Shown in pieces: positions 47,972-57,559 of a stretch of DNA of 64,000 nt. Under the pieces are notes generated by a model. It saw nothing but the letters and a program-made list of their open reading frames with translations. It was not told the DNA's origin and searched no databases. Made by a program: the position numbers and the translations under genes. How positions within the stretch are numbered: position 1 is the stretch's first letter; each line of letters opens with the position of its first letter. This DNA comes from Rebecca billardiae RCC1528 (taxonomy: Eukaryota > Haptophyta), in contig OZ251230.1 of the NCBI GenBank assembly GCA_965240325.2, positions 1,612,001-1,676,000 on the forward strand, written 5' to 3'.

Positions 47972-49260
47972 ATGGCGCGCGTCGAGGGCTCGAGCTGCGT
48001 CCAGTACCGCTTCAAGTCGTCGAACGAGTTCGACACGCTCTGGTTCGACGGCGAGGGCATCTCGCTCAACGACCTCAAGGCGCGCATCCTCGACCAGAAG
48101 AAGATGGTCGCGGCCGGCCGTGGCGGCAAGACAAACGAGTTCGACCTCGCCATCGCGAACGCGCAGACGGGCGAAGGTGCGCGCGGCGCGCGGGCGCGGA
48201 TGGCCCAGCTCCTCCGCCCTCGTCGCCGCGCGATACCCTCCTCCGCCGCCGCCCACGCGCCCACGCGCACACGCGCCCGCGTGCCTGGTGGCGCGAGCAG
48301 AGTACTCCGACTACCACGTTCTCGTGCCGCGCAACACGGCGCTGATCGTCAAGCGCGTGCCGCTGCACCGCAAGCTGACGCTCACGAGTAAGCGCGGCAC
48401 GGTCGAGCTCGGGCTGCAGGGCGACGGTGCCGACGACGACGAGGACGCCGTGCGGGGGCTGCGCGCACCGGCCGCAGACGCGCCGGCATCAGACGAGGCC
48501 GCAGCGCCGGCCGCGGCGCCCAAGACGCTCACCGAGCTGCAGCCGGGCGTGGCGATGCTATTCTACTGCCCGCTGTGCGGCCAGCTGCTGCGCTCGGCAT
48601 CGATCGCCTCGTGCTGCGCCTCCACCTTCTGCGACGAGTGCATTCGGCAGCAGCTGGAGAGCGGTGGCGCGTGCCCATCCTGCGGCGTGCCCTCGGCCTC
48701 CATCGAGCTCGTGCCCAACGTGCAGATGCGCACGGTGCACGCCGCCGGTCGCACGCCGCGGGCCCGCGTCAGCCGGCAGCCCACGCCCGCCCTCCCTGCC
48801 TCCGCCTGCCGCCCGACCCACCCGGCGCGCCCCGCGCTCGCGCCCGTTCGCGCGCGCGCGCCCGGACGCGCTCGCGCAGGTTGTGGGCAAGCACGCAGAG
48901 CTGCACCCCGAGGAGCTGACGCCGCTGGTGAGCAGGAGCCTGGGCGGAACGGGGCCGTCGCTGGAGGACGCGGCGGAGGCCGCGATGCGCAGCATGATGC
49001 AAGCGCAGATGCAGCAGGAGGCTGGTGGCGCCACGTGGGGCGCGCTGCCGGGCATGCCGGGCCCTGGAGGCCGTGGAGGCGAGGCGGCCAACGGCGGCTC
49101 GGCGGAGCAGCAGGCGGCCATGCTGATGATGCAGCAGCAGTGGGCGATGATGGCGATGCAGGCGGGCATGATGCCTCAAGGCTTCATGGGCGCCGCGCCC
49201 GGGAGCATGGCGGCATCAAGCAACGCGCGCGGCGGTCGACGAGACAGGCGTTTCGCCTGA
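47972..49260 (+). CDS. RBBP6/Mpe1-like DWNN-RING protein
   Basis: Probable subunit of the mRNA cleavage and polyadenylation machinery with E3 ubiquitin-ligase features. Three exons: 47972-48176, 48301-48734, 48880-49260, GT-AG introns of 124 and 145 nt, 339 aa. The DWNN ubiquitin-like domain (about 7-90) is SCVQYRFKSSNEFDTLWFDG, ISLNDLKARI, IANAQTGE and, after the intron, EYSDYHVLVPRNTALIVKRV, matching the family closely. A RING/U-box-like module (about 157-200) has Cys pairs CPLC, CC, CDEC and CPSC and ends LVPNVQMR, as in RBBP6. The CCHC zinc knuckle normally between them is not visible. The C-terminus is Met/Gln/Gly-rich (MMQQQWAMMAMQAGMM), unlike the long RS tail of animal RBBP6. The gene is divergent from dynein. 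Confidence 0.88.
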
Positions 49261-49263
49261 TAA

Positions 49264-49265
<2 letters not shown>

Positions 49266-49311
<46 letters not shown>
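49266..49311. repeat. TA microsatellite
   Basis: About 23 TA units starting six bases after the stop codon of the RBBP6-like gene, so probably within its 3' UTR. Confidence 0.95.
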
Positions 49312-49314
<3 letters not shown>

Positions 49315-49450
49315 CGACTCTGCTGTGGTTAGATCATTCATCATTGGCAGCGGTACAATATACTGATGATGATTGTCTGCTGGGCACTCTGCTGCTACTA
49401 AGAGGTCTGAGTCTAAGACTTCAACTTGACTAAGAGGACGACGCGATTAT

Positions 49451-49517
49451 ACAGTTTACTAAGAATAATACGAGACGCACACTCCAAGTTAGCTCAGGCA
49501 GGCGAGATTGACGCCCG
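49451..49517 (-). repeat. Dispersed repeat R2, partial inverted copy
   Basis: The reverse complement reads CGGGCGTCAATCTCGCCTGC, then GTGTGCGTCTC and TATTCTTAGTAAACTGT, matching the 3' half of the copies at 12491-12675 and 52981-53153. Confidence 0.75.
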
Positions 49518-49519
49518 AA

Positions 49520-51846
49520 TTATTCGATCCACCAAGAACGCCCGTCGGCCCCGCGGCCGGGCGCCAGCCCGGCGCGGACGCCACATCTGATTAGCTAGTA
49601 ATCCGATAGTAGTCAGCACGCGGAAATAGTACGTCGTATATATCTGAGCTTATTACCATCATATATCGCCCTCTACTGGCTCTACTCACCGCCCTCTCAC
49701 TCTCAGTCAGAGGCTGCTGGCTATAGGGGGGCCAAAGAGGCACTGTAGCGTTACTGACGGCCACGAGCGCGCGTCCTAGCGAGTGTTTAGAGCTGATTTC
49801 GGGCTGGATCATTTGCCCTCTGGAGGGGTCTGGGCCGGCCATGTAAAAAAATCAGGTGCACATACCCTGAATATAGGGCGTAACGGCTAGCATGTTTACT
49901 TATTAGAATGAGCCTGAACTTATTGGAAACGGCATGTAACGGCCGTCCTATATGTGACATATAGACCATGTCGACCTCACTTTGATAGAGCATCTCAGCG
50001 AGATCGTTCTGAGTCCCCAGCAGCAGCAGGTCCCAACATGCGATATAGGCTGTGTACTGGCAGGCTGTCAAATATGTAGTTTCGATCCTGGAAGCCACTG
50101 GTCGTTACATACCCACCGTGTATATAGCCGCCATGCTGATGAATACAGTCTCGCCTGATCTCGAGCTGCGAGATACGTTTTCAGACTGTGTATACTCGGC
50201 CACGCGTACGGCATATTGCAGACATGATGGACCCAAAGCACCGGCCCCACGTCCTCAGCCCGGGAGTGCTCTCCGTCATAGTCAAGGTTTAAAGTCACCC
50301 GAGCCAACCGCCACCGCTCCCTGGCCGAGACCTACGAGGCAGGTCAAATCTGTCGTCGTCGCAGTGCGGCACAGTGCCGAGCATGCGATTCGGCAGCAAA
50401 CGCCTGCTCCAGGCGGTGGCTGGCGTCTCTGCACCAAACCAGGCTGGATGGGATCGGTCCATATAGGTACGCCCTACCCTGTTCCGCGCTATTTCTGGGC
50501 TTTGGGGCGGATATTCGGCCTACAGAGGCTGATCCGGCGTTGTTCGGCGCTCCTGGCTGGCTGCGCGGAGCCCAACGGCAAGCGCCGGCGTGTGCAAGGT
50601 GTCAAGATTGAGACGGTCTCTGACGCTCCCGCCGGTCTTGGGCGCACCAGGGTGCATGGGGGCCCATCTGCATCTGCTTCTGCAGGCATGAGCGTCACAG
50701 GGGCGCGCTTGCAGGCACGGTCCAGTGCTAGTCGGACCTGTCGAATGAGCCAACCGCTGCCTGCGAGCACGTCCGCGACGTCCTGAGAGGCAAATGGGAG
50801 GCGTCCCGACGCCATCAGCGGGCACACGTGACCCATACCCAACGTGCTGACCATCGCAAGTGCCACGGCAGGTGCAAACACGGGCCCTACGAGCGGAAGA
50901 TGGCAGTTGCGGGCTCCGCGGAGGTGTTGCGCGCGAGCTCGCGCCGGTCTGCTGACGGCGATTCCGGCGCAGTAGGGCAGGTTAGGCGAGTTGACCATGC
51001 ACATACATACCTAGACACCTGCTCCGAGCACCGATCTCACCACTCCGAGTTGATCATGACCCACACCGAGCGGTAGCGTGAGAGGCGCACGCAGCGCGCC
51101 AATTCAAGCCGCCCGACGCGCGCCGCGCACGGCGCGAGGTGGCCAAGAAGCGGGTGGTGAGCCGCTGGTGGCGCAAAGGCACGGGTCAGTAGCGCCCACC
51201 AGCGTCACGCGCGCGCGCACCCGAGACCATCTCGGCGTCTCAGAGGTCGCGAGCGCGCGGCGGTCCACTGCCTCCGGCCGCTCGTCTGGAGCGGAACCGA
51301 GCTCTGAGCGCCCGAAGGCGTCGGAGCTCGATTTTCGAGCGGGGTCCGAGAAAAAGGCTCCGCGCCACCCTAAAAGCCCGAGGGCGGAGCGAAAATGCGC
51401 CGCGGCTTTGATTTTCTTTTTTAAATGGGCGGTTTGGCCCCCCTACTGGCTACCGCGGACCATCGTCTCCGGATCGTCCGGCCCGTCCGGTCGGTCTCAT
51501 TAGCCTCAGGTCTGAACTGAATATAACTGTTACCATAGCTATCATCATCGTCTACTTTTAAAATTCCAAAGCGGGATCAGCTGCTGACCCGAACTCATCA
51601 CGACGAACAAATCTGAACCAAGCCTTGACATCTCGGCCGCATTTCGCACGGTGCCACGGCCGGGCGGGCGCGTGATGATGGCTATGCGCTCAAGCGCGCC
51701 CCCTGCGTCGCCGGCGGTGGCGGCTCGCAGTCGCACGCGGGTGGCACGTCGTGTGCACCGACCGCCGAATCACTCACGCTCCGAGTCTCGTCGACGGCGA
51801 GCGGCATGCCCATCGCATCTGCTGCCGCGTGCGTGCTGATGCTGGG
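49520..51846. other. Intergenic, no confidently supported gene
   Basis: Less GC-rich than gene regions. A plus frame (50052-50786) and a minus frame (50489-51004) overlap, and neither has a known domain. A short A/T-rich block near 51405-51430 is followed by CCGTCCGG repeats. Confidence 0.5.
50489..51004 (-). other. Unrecognised open frame, possibly coding
   Basis: The frame contains a balanced stretch (DVADVLAGSGWLIRQVRLAL) that reads more like protein than the surrounding shadow frames, with ATGs at 50853 and 50835. No domain, splice structure or homologous copy supports it, so it may be chance or a fragment. Confidence 0.2.
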
Positions 51847-52599
51847 TCATCGTCCGTCGTAATCGTCCCACTGAGATGCTTGAAATGTGCAGTGCTCAGC
51901 TGATGGTTGCAGCACAGTCTCTGCAAAACGCCTGCCAGTCATACTCCGTTCCCGTGGCCAATACGTCCCATTGTAGTTCATGTGCAACACTTTTGTGAAC
52001 GTGCAGTTGTGCACACCAAGCCACCTTCTCAGGTCGTTGAATTTCTCGACGGAGAAGTCCTCTGTCGTGATTGTTTGCTGGCGGTGGGATGGGAGTCGAG
52101 CAGCTATCTCCTCCAGTTGCTCTTGGGAACGCATGATAGCATTCAAAGCTTCCGTTCCATTACGATGCCTGTAAAAGGCAGACGCAGCTTGGGCTGCTGT
52201 GTCCACGCGCATGTTGAAGATGAACTTGGAAGTGGGCAGCATGCTAGCCAGGTGCAAAACATGCACAGGGGTATGTCTAATCTCCTTGAATCCTCGAATG
52301 AGCGCAGGTGGAGTCGCCACGTCGCCACGTAGGGCAGCAATGGAGGCACACAGGGCATCCACTTGTGCCTGGTGGTCAACAATGCGCTTAAACGCCGCAC
52401 CCCCGGCGTTTCTGGTCAAGTCCCCGTGCCGCCGGGAGCTGGGTGGATGTAGCATGTCGAAGAAATGGCCAACCAGGTTCATGTTCTCTCCGGAGAGTGC
52501 CACGAACGGCAATAAATTGAGCTGTGTCATGACCGTGGTCGACCCCGACCGCCCAGTCGCCAAGATGAAGAGCCAGTAGACGTCCCTGCACCCGTACAT
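51847..52599 (-). CDS. Sulfotransferase-like protein
   Basis: Single-exon 250-aa protein. The PAPS 5'-phosphosulfate loop is at residues about 11-23 (FILATGRSGSTTV). The 3'-phosphate motif is near 126-143 (FIFNMRVDTAAQAASAFY), with Arg131 and Ser140 placed as in the family. The ATG at 52599 puts the PAPS loop almost at the N-terminus, so no membrane anchor or signal peptide is visible. Upstream frame (to 52725) is open but lacks an ATG, and an unseen 5' exon could supply an anchor. Two NxT sites near the C-terminus (HNCTF, YNGTY) would fit a luminal protein. It is not a close copy of the 8910 sulfotransferase. Substrate unknown. Confidence 0.78.
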   Translation of the reverse strand: MYGCRDVYWLFILATGRSGSTTVMTQLNLLPFVALSGENMNLVGHFFDMLHPPSSRRHGDLTRNAGGAAFKRIVDHQAQVDALCASIAALRGDVATPPALIRGFKEIRHTPVHVLHLASMLPTSKFIFNMRVDTAAQAASAFYRHRNGTEALNAIMRSQEQLEEIAARLPSHRQQTITTEDFSVEKFNDLRRWLGVHNCTFTKVLHMNYNGTYWPRERSMTGRRFAETVLQPSAEHCTFQASQWDDYDGR

Positions 52600-53524
52600 C
52601 CTAGAAGCCTTCGGAGCTGCACCTCGCGCGCCTGCGCCCGCGCGCTCCAGACTCGTCTCCACGGACGTGCCGTGTCGTCCCTTCGAGTTCTCAGGCACGC
52701 GGCTTGGCGCCCGATGAGTTTGCAATCAGCGGACTCTCTCACGCCCTCATCAGCGAGGGTGCGAAGCCCTCCATACCCCGGGCCCGGGCCGGCGCCAGCC
52801 CTCCAATCAGCTCTCGAGTTGGTCGAATAATCAAAGGATTACAGGTTTTTAAATTTCCCCTTTAATAACGGGCTCCGGGTGATCAGGCTGGCGGCCGAAG
52901 CCTCCAGCCCTCGCATCGGCGCCCAGTCGGCGAGTTCGGACGACGACGTTTTGTGGACGACGGTGGGGCGAGGACGACGGGCGCTGGCGCGCCGCGAGGC
53001 GGCCGCAGCCCTCATCCAGGCCTCGCAGGCGGACGGCTGAACGAATTTTTCCGGCGGCGCTACCATCGGCGACGGCTTCATGGGCGGTGACAGTTGGCGG
53101 GCGTCAATCTCGCCTGCCTGAGCTGTGTGCGTCTCTTATTCTTAGTAAACTGTACCCTGGCCAGCCCCCAACCAACCACCACCCTCACCCAACCTCAAAC
53201 CACTCACCGAGACACCTAGTGTCTTGACACCACTCCACTGTGGACAGCCCGCCTCCAGAGGGGGCGGGGGTATGCCATTGCCAACAGCATACAAGCCCAA
53301 CACTGTGGCGGGTGGTCCCAGGCCACAAGCAGTGCACGGCCTTGTCAATTCAAGATCATCGAGTTTGAGCCGAGTCGGCAGAAGGGGCACCCCCTAGGGT
53401 GCCCCAGTGTGGGCAGAGGGCCAGCCAAAAAAATGACGCGTCATATCTTCAGCATCGATAGGCGATGTTACAAGTACAACTACAATAAGCGTCGCGTCGC
53501 GGCTGCTGATACTGTGACTGCTGC
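52600..53524. other. Intergenic with repeat R2
   Basis: Holds the upstream region of the sulfotransferase, dispersed repeat R2 (52981-53153) and a stretch rich in CCACC and CAACC motifs (53155-53250). No gene is supported. Confidence 0.6.
52981..53153 (+). repeat. Dispersed repeat R2, copy 2
   Basis: Collinear with 12491-12675; the middle part (CGCTACCATCGGCGACGGCT to GGGCGTCAATCTCGCC) is nearly identical, with small indels elsewhere. Confidence 0.8.
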
Positions 53525-54196
53525 TCAGAAGAGGTGCTCGAGTGGCTTGAAGAGCGCAGGCGTGATCTGCGTGATCGGCGTCTTGAAGAGCGCCTCCTCC
53601 ACCACGTACGCCAGCACCGCGAGCATCGCCAACCGGCCGTTGTTCACCTCGGACGCCTGCAGCGCGCGAGACTGCGAGCCGAGCGCTCCCGCTGCCTGCA
53701 GGCCGAGCGGGTCGCCAAAGTCGCCGGGGATCCACGTCTCGCCCTGCTCCGCCTTGCGCTGCAGCGAGTTGCCGTCCACCAGGCCGATCGCCAACGCCGT
53801 CGCCGCCACCACCAGCGGGATCGCGCCCTGCTCGAGGCCGCCGTTCAGCACGGACGGAGAGCGCCCCTCGGTCTCGGTGAGCAGCAGCGGCACGTGGAGC
53901 GCGCGGGAGAGCGCCGGGTGGAGGAGCTCCTGCACGGGCCATGCTAGCGCGGCGAGCATCGCAAGACGGCCGTGCCGAAGCTCCGCCTCGCGGTAGTCAC
54001 GCAGCACGTACGCGGCCGAGCGGTCCTTGTCGTTCGCCGAGCCGAGGTTGAGGTCGACCGCCGCCAGGTTGAGCGGGTCGAAGCCGTAGTCCGCGACCAT
54101 CGAGCCGTCGAGCGCGGGCGAGCGTGTGCTCACCATCAGCGGCGTGCCCACCTTGGGCGAGACGACGGACAGCGAGGCGGTCACGAGCGAGAACAT
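53525..54196 (-). CDS. LHC-superfamily protein, RedCAP-like (copy 1)
   Basis: Intronless 223-aa plastid antenna-family protein. Residues 1-33 look like a targeting presequence (MFSLVTASLSVV). GFDPLNLA is followed by helix 1, REAELRHGRLAMLAALAW (69-86), with the chlorophyll-binding Glu and His/Arg. Helix 2 spans about 125-142. Helix 3 is SEVNNGRLAMLAVLAYVVEE (182-201). The motif WPVQELLHP and the SPSVLNGGL loop recall red-lineage RedCAPs more than typical FCPs; this class call is from memory of the family and is moderate. It differs from the two palindromic copies by a single residue (Glu110, Ala in the others) and very few silent changes. It shares a 222-bp divergent spacer with the 54419 gene. 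Expected to be light-regulated. Confidence 0.88.
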   Translation of the reverse strand: MFSLVTASLSVVSPKVGTPLMVSTRSPALDGSMVADYGFDPLNLAAVDLNLGSANDKDRSAAYVLRDYREAELRHGRLAMLAALAWPVQELLHPALSRALHVPLLLTETEGRSPSVLNGGLEQGAIPLVVAATALAIGLVDGNSLQRKAEQGETWIPGDFGDPLGLQAAGALGSQSRALQASEVNNGRLAMLAVLAYVVEEALFKTPITQITPALFKPLEHLF

Positions 54197-54418
54197 CGTC
54201 GGCGTGCGGGCGGAGGGGATGGACGGCGCGACGGCGCGTGCTCTGGAAGGTCGGCAGCCAAGCTGGTCCTGGACCGTTGCCGCGACGCTGGAGTCTTCGT
54301 CTTCGCGAAAGCTCGCTGCTCGCCACCCGAAATCCTCGCCAAGTCCAGCTCGCCATTGGCCACTGGGCGGCACTGGCGAGCTCCCGGGACTTGCCGATTT
54401 TTGGTGTGGAGCCGCAGG
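54197..54418. promoter_or_regulatory. Divergent promoter of LHC copy 1 and an unknown gene
   Basis: 222 bp between start codons. The half nearest the LHC gene is shared with the spacers of LHC copies 2 and 3, including GAGTCTTCGTCTTCGCGAA, which also occurs at the palindrome centre and is therefore a candidate light-response element. An extra ACGGCGCG block occurs only here. Confidence 0.55.
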
Positions 54419-54931
54419 ATGGCGGCCGCATTTCACGACGTTCGCCTGCCAGAGGAGCCAGACATGGACGAGAGTCCACGCAGCGCGCGCTGGTTGCTCC
54501 GCGATCCTGACGGGAAAGTCTCACCCGGCGACGTCATCCAATTTCGGCAGCTACTCTCGGGGGCGGGTGAGTTCGAGGGCTTATGCTTTGCTGGCGAGCC
54601 AGAAGAGGCGGACTCTGGCGCACTGGTGGTGCCTCTCCTGTGGAGCGACATCGAGTCGCCGGTCTTCCCGCGCGCCGTGGTAGATCTCGATGGCGCGGGC
54701 GTGAGTGGTCTGCGGGCCCGATACGAGTGGGCGCTCAACGCCGCCTTGCAAGCTCAGCAACCGAAGTACACTCTGGACGACATCTTCGGCGGCGCTGCTG
54801 AGGAGTTCTGGAACGAGCCCGACGTCGAGCGAGAGCCGCGGCATGCCGGGCAGCCGGAGGAGCTCGGGCCAACGAGACTGATCGATCTTCCTGCGTGCAA
54901 CGTGGTGACAAGCCGGGTGGATGGCCTCTAG
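54419..54931 (+). CDS. Hypothetical 170-aa protein
   Basis: Single-exon protein with protein-like composition, not recognised. It is acidic, with the blocks SARWLLRDPDGKVSPGDVIQ, ALVVPLLWSDIESPVFPRAV and a Tyr/Trp-bearing segment (RYEWALNAALQ, EEFWNEPD). No signal peptide, transmembrane segment or metal-binding motif is visible, so it is likely a soluble cytosolic or nuclear protein. The ATG at 54419 is preferred to the upstream open frame, because the upstream part overlaps LHC copy 1 antisense. Divergent arrangement with an LHC gene suggests possible co-regulation. The palindromic LHC copies do not carry this neighbour. Confidence 0.55.
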   Translation: MAAAFHDVRLPEEPDMDESPRSARWLLRDPDGKVSPGDVIQFRQLLSGAGEFEGLCFAGEPEEADSGALVVPLLWSDIESPVFPRAVVDLDGAGVSGLRARYEWALNAALQAQQPKYTLDDIFGGAAEEFWNEPDVEREPRHAGQPEELGPTRLIDLPACNVVTSRVDGL

Positions 54932-55646
54932 TCGGCGTGATGACGACGATTTGAAAATCAGGATTCGAATGCCGGCGGACTACAGTCACTCAGCTGGTGA
55001 GTCAGCAGCCGTCACGGAGCAGTCCCAGCCTGCATATTGTCATGTGGTGCCTGCAAAGGAATGGTGCCAGCGTATCATGATGAGTCGCGGGAGTGTCTGC
55101 TGCACTTGCTGAGTGCTCAATCCGGCTCCGCTGCTGATGACGACGATATTGATATTCACGCCTCACCCTCCCCGTTACGGCCACACGGCCCGGGCGGCCG
55201 CAGCAGTGCGGCGGTGCCCGGGCCCGCGGGCGCGCGGGTCCGTCGTGAGTCTGAGTCACTTTTATTTACCGCGCGGGTTGCAGCAGTCCGCTGCCTGGCG
55301 TGGCCTACTTATATGAGGGCCTGACTAGTTAGTAGTTACTCAGACCACGACACTGGTACTCGGCACGTTTACTCAGCCGCTCCGGAGCCATAGATCGGCG
55401 CGCGTGCTTTGAGTGAGACCTGTGCTGGCAGCGTTGACTGCTGAGCCAGTGGCCGCCGGGTACTACTGACTTTGATGTCAATATTACGACTGAGAGAGAG
55501 AGAGAGAGAGATATACACACACACACACACACATATATATATACATATATATATACATATTGTATCGCAGTAGACTCTGAGTCTGATCACTGATGCTAAG
55601 ACTGGTCCGCGTGTCGGTACCGCGTCTGCGGGCCGAATCGAAGCCG

Positions 55647-55771
55647 GACAGCCCCGCGGGCAGACTAGGCTTCTAGTTACTCGGTGATTGCCTTCTACTA
55701 TGATGCGGACAGCCCCGCGGGCAGACTAGGCTTCTAGTTACTCGGTGATTGCCTTCTACTAAGTACTATGA

Positions 55772-55772
<1 letters not shown>
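55647..55772 (+). repeat. Tandem duplication of about 60 bp
   Basis: Two adjacent units begin GGACAGCCCCGCGGGCAGAC and end CTTCTACTA...TATGATG; the second carries a seven-base AAGTACT-type insertion near its end. Confidence 0.9.

Positions 55773-55775
<3 letters not shown>

Positions 55776-55826
<51 letters not shown>
55776..55826. repeat. CT microsatellite
   Basis: About 25 CT units. Confidence 0.95.
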
Positions 55827-55827
<1 letters not shown>

Positions 55828-55994
55828 GCTACGTACTGTGGCGACCGTGTCGAACCTTTTGAAATCTTCCGAGACTCAGTTAGTGAGTTAGGTTTGTTTC
55901 AATAGTAGGCGACACGAGTCCGGCCGGCCTGCCGTGCGCTGTGCTGTGACGGCGCGCTGATGTGTAGCTACGCGACGTGGTAGTAAGCCTATGC

Positions 55995-56666
55995 TCAGAA
56001 GAGGTGCTCGAGTGGCTTGAAGAGCGCAGGCGTGATCTGCGTGATCGGCGTCTTGAAGAGCGCCTCCTCCACCACGTACGCCAGCACCGCGAGCATCGCC
56101 AACCGGCCGTTGTTCACCTCGGACGCCTGCAGCGCGCGAGACTGCGAGCCGAGCGCTCCCGCTGCCTGCAGGCCGAGCGGGTCGCCAAAGTCGCCGGGGA
56201 TCCACGTCTCGCCCTGCTCCGCCTTGCGCTGCAGCGAGTTGCCGTCCACCAGGCCGATCGCCAACGCCGTCGCCGCCACCACCAGCGGGATCGCGCCCTG
56301 CTCGAGGCCGCCGTTCAGCACGGACGGAGAGCGCCCCGCGGTCTCGGTGAGCAGCAGCGGCACGTGGAGCGCGCGGGAGAGCGCCGGGTGGAGAAGCTCC
56401 TGCACGGGCCATGCTAGCGCGGCGAGCATCGCAAGACGGCCGTGCCGAAGCTCCGCCTCGCGGTAGTCACGCAGCACGTACGCGGCCGAGCGGTCCTTGT
56501 CGTTCGCCGAGCCGAGGTTGAGGTCGACCGCCGCCAGGTTGAGCGGGTCGAAGCCGTAGTCCGCGACCATCGAGCCGTCGAGCGCGGGCGAGCGTGTGCT
56601 CACCATCAGCGGCGTGCCCACCTTGGGCGAGACGACGGACAGCGAGGCGGTCACGAGCGAGAACAT
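55995..56666 (-). CDS. LHC-superfamily protein, RedCAP-like (copy 2)
   Basis: Intronless 223-aa protein whose sequence equals copy 3 and differs from copy 1 only at residue 110 (Ala instead of Glu). Targeting presequence, helix 1 with ELRHGRLAMLA and helix 3 with EVNNGRLAMLA are all intact, so it should be functional. It forms the left arm of the palindrome, transcribed away from its twin. A few silent base changes separate it from copy 3, for example in the Leu-Leu-His codons near residue 92. Homology with copy 1 starts within about four bases of the stop codon and includes the promoter-proximal 5' region, so the 3' UTR was not duplicated or has been replaced. Confidence 0.88.
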   Translation of the reverse strand: MFSLVTASLSVVSPKVGTPLMVSTRSPALDGSMVADYGFDPLNLAAVDLNLGSANDKDRSAAYVLRDYREAELRHGRLAMLAALAWPVQELLHPALSRALHVPLLLTETAGRSPSVLNGGLEQGAIPLVVAATALAIGLVDGNSLQRKAEQGETWIPGDFGDPLGLQAAGALGSQSRALQASEVNNGRLAMLAVLAYVVEEALFKTPITQITPALFKPLEHLF

Positions 56667-56887
56667 CGTCGGCGTGCGGGCGGAGGGGATGGACGGCGCG
56701 TGCTCTGGAAGGTCGGCAGCCAAGCTGGTCCTGGACCGTTGCCGCGACGGGAGTTTTCGTCGTCGTCCTCCCGCTGCAGAGAGCTTCGCGAAGACGAAGA
56801 CTCCCGTCGCGGCAACGGTCCAGGACCAGCTTGGCTGCCGACCTTCCAGAGCACGCGCCGTCCATCCCCTCCGCCCGCACGCCGACG
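56667..56887. promoter_or_regulatory. Shared spacer of the head-to-head LHC pair
   Basis: 221 bp, itself mostly palindromic, so both genes have essentially the same upstream sequence. It includes TTCGCGAAGACGAAGACTC, whose complement is conserved upstream of copy 1. The asymmetric core is near 56752-56800. Confidence 0.65.
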
Positions 56888-57559
56888 ATGTTCTCGCTCG
56901 TGACCGCCTCGCTGTCCGTCGTCTCGCCCAAGGTGGGCACGCCGCTGATGGTGAGCACACGCTCGCCCGCGCTCGACGGCTCGATGGTCGCGGACTACGG
57001 CTTCGACCCGCTCAACCTGGCGGCGGTCGACCTCAACCTCGGCTCGGCGAACGACAAGGACCGCTCGGCCGCGTACGTGCTGCGTGACTACCGCGAGGCG
57101 GAGCTTCGGCACGGCCGTCTTGCGATGCTCGCCGCGCTAGCATGGCCCGTGCAGGAGCTCCTCCACCCGGCGCTCTCCCGCGCGCTCCACGTGCCGCTGC
57201 TGCTCACCGAGACCGCGGGGCGCTCTCCGTCCGTGCTGAACGGCGGCCTCGAGCAGGGCGCGATCCCGCTGGTGGTGGCGGCGACGGCGTTGGCGATCGG
57301 CCTGGTGGACGGCAACTCGCTGCAGCGCAAGGCGGAGCAGGGCGAGACGTGGATCCCCGGCGACTTTGGCGACCCGCTCGGCCTGCAGGCAGCGGGAGCG
57401 CTCGGCTCGCAGTCTCGCGCGCTGCAGGCGTCCGAGGTGAACAACGGCCGGTTGGCGATGCTCGCGGTGCTGGCGTACGTGGTGGAGGAGGCGCTCTTCA
57501 AGACGCCGATCACGCAGATCACGCCTGCGCTCTTCAAGCCACTCGAGCACCTCTTCTGA
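56888..57559 (+). CDS. LHC-superfamily protein, RedCAP-like (copy 3)
   Basis: Intronless 223-aa protein identical to copy 2 and the right arm of the palindrome. The start MFSLVTASLS, both LHC signature helices and the SPSVLNGGL loop are present. Having three near-identical copies within 4 kb implies a dosage increase or strong homogenisation by gene conversion. Expected location is the thylakoid membrane, binding chlorophyll and carotenoid as part of photosystem antenna or photoprotection; the exact partner is unknown. Confidence 0.88.
   Translation: MFSLVTASLSVVSPKVGTPLMVSTRSPALDGSMVADYGFDPLNLAAVDLNLGSANDKDRSAAYVLRDYREAELRHGRLAMLAALAWPVQELLHPALSRALHVPLLLTETAGRSPSVLNGGLEQGAIPLVVAATALAIGLVDGNSLQRKAEQGETWIPGDFGDPLGLQAAGALGSQSRALQASEVNNGRLAMLAVLAYVVEEALFKTPITQITPALFKPLEHLF

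Larger units (their letters stand above)
54932..55976. other. Intergenic with simple and tandem repeats
   Basis: Contains GA, CA and TA runs (about 55490-55560), a tandem duplication (55647-55772) and a CT microsatellite (55776-55826). No gene is supported. Confidence 0.65.
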
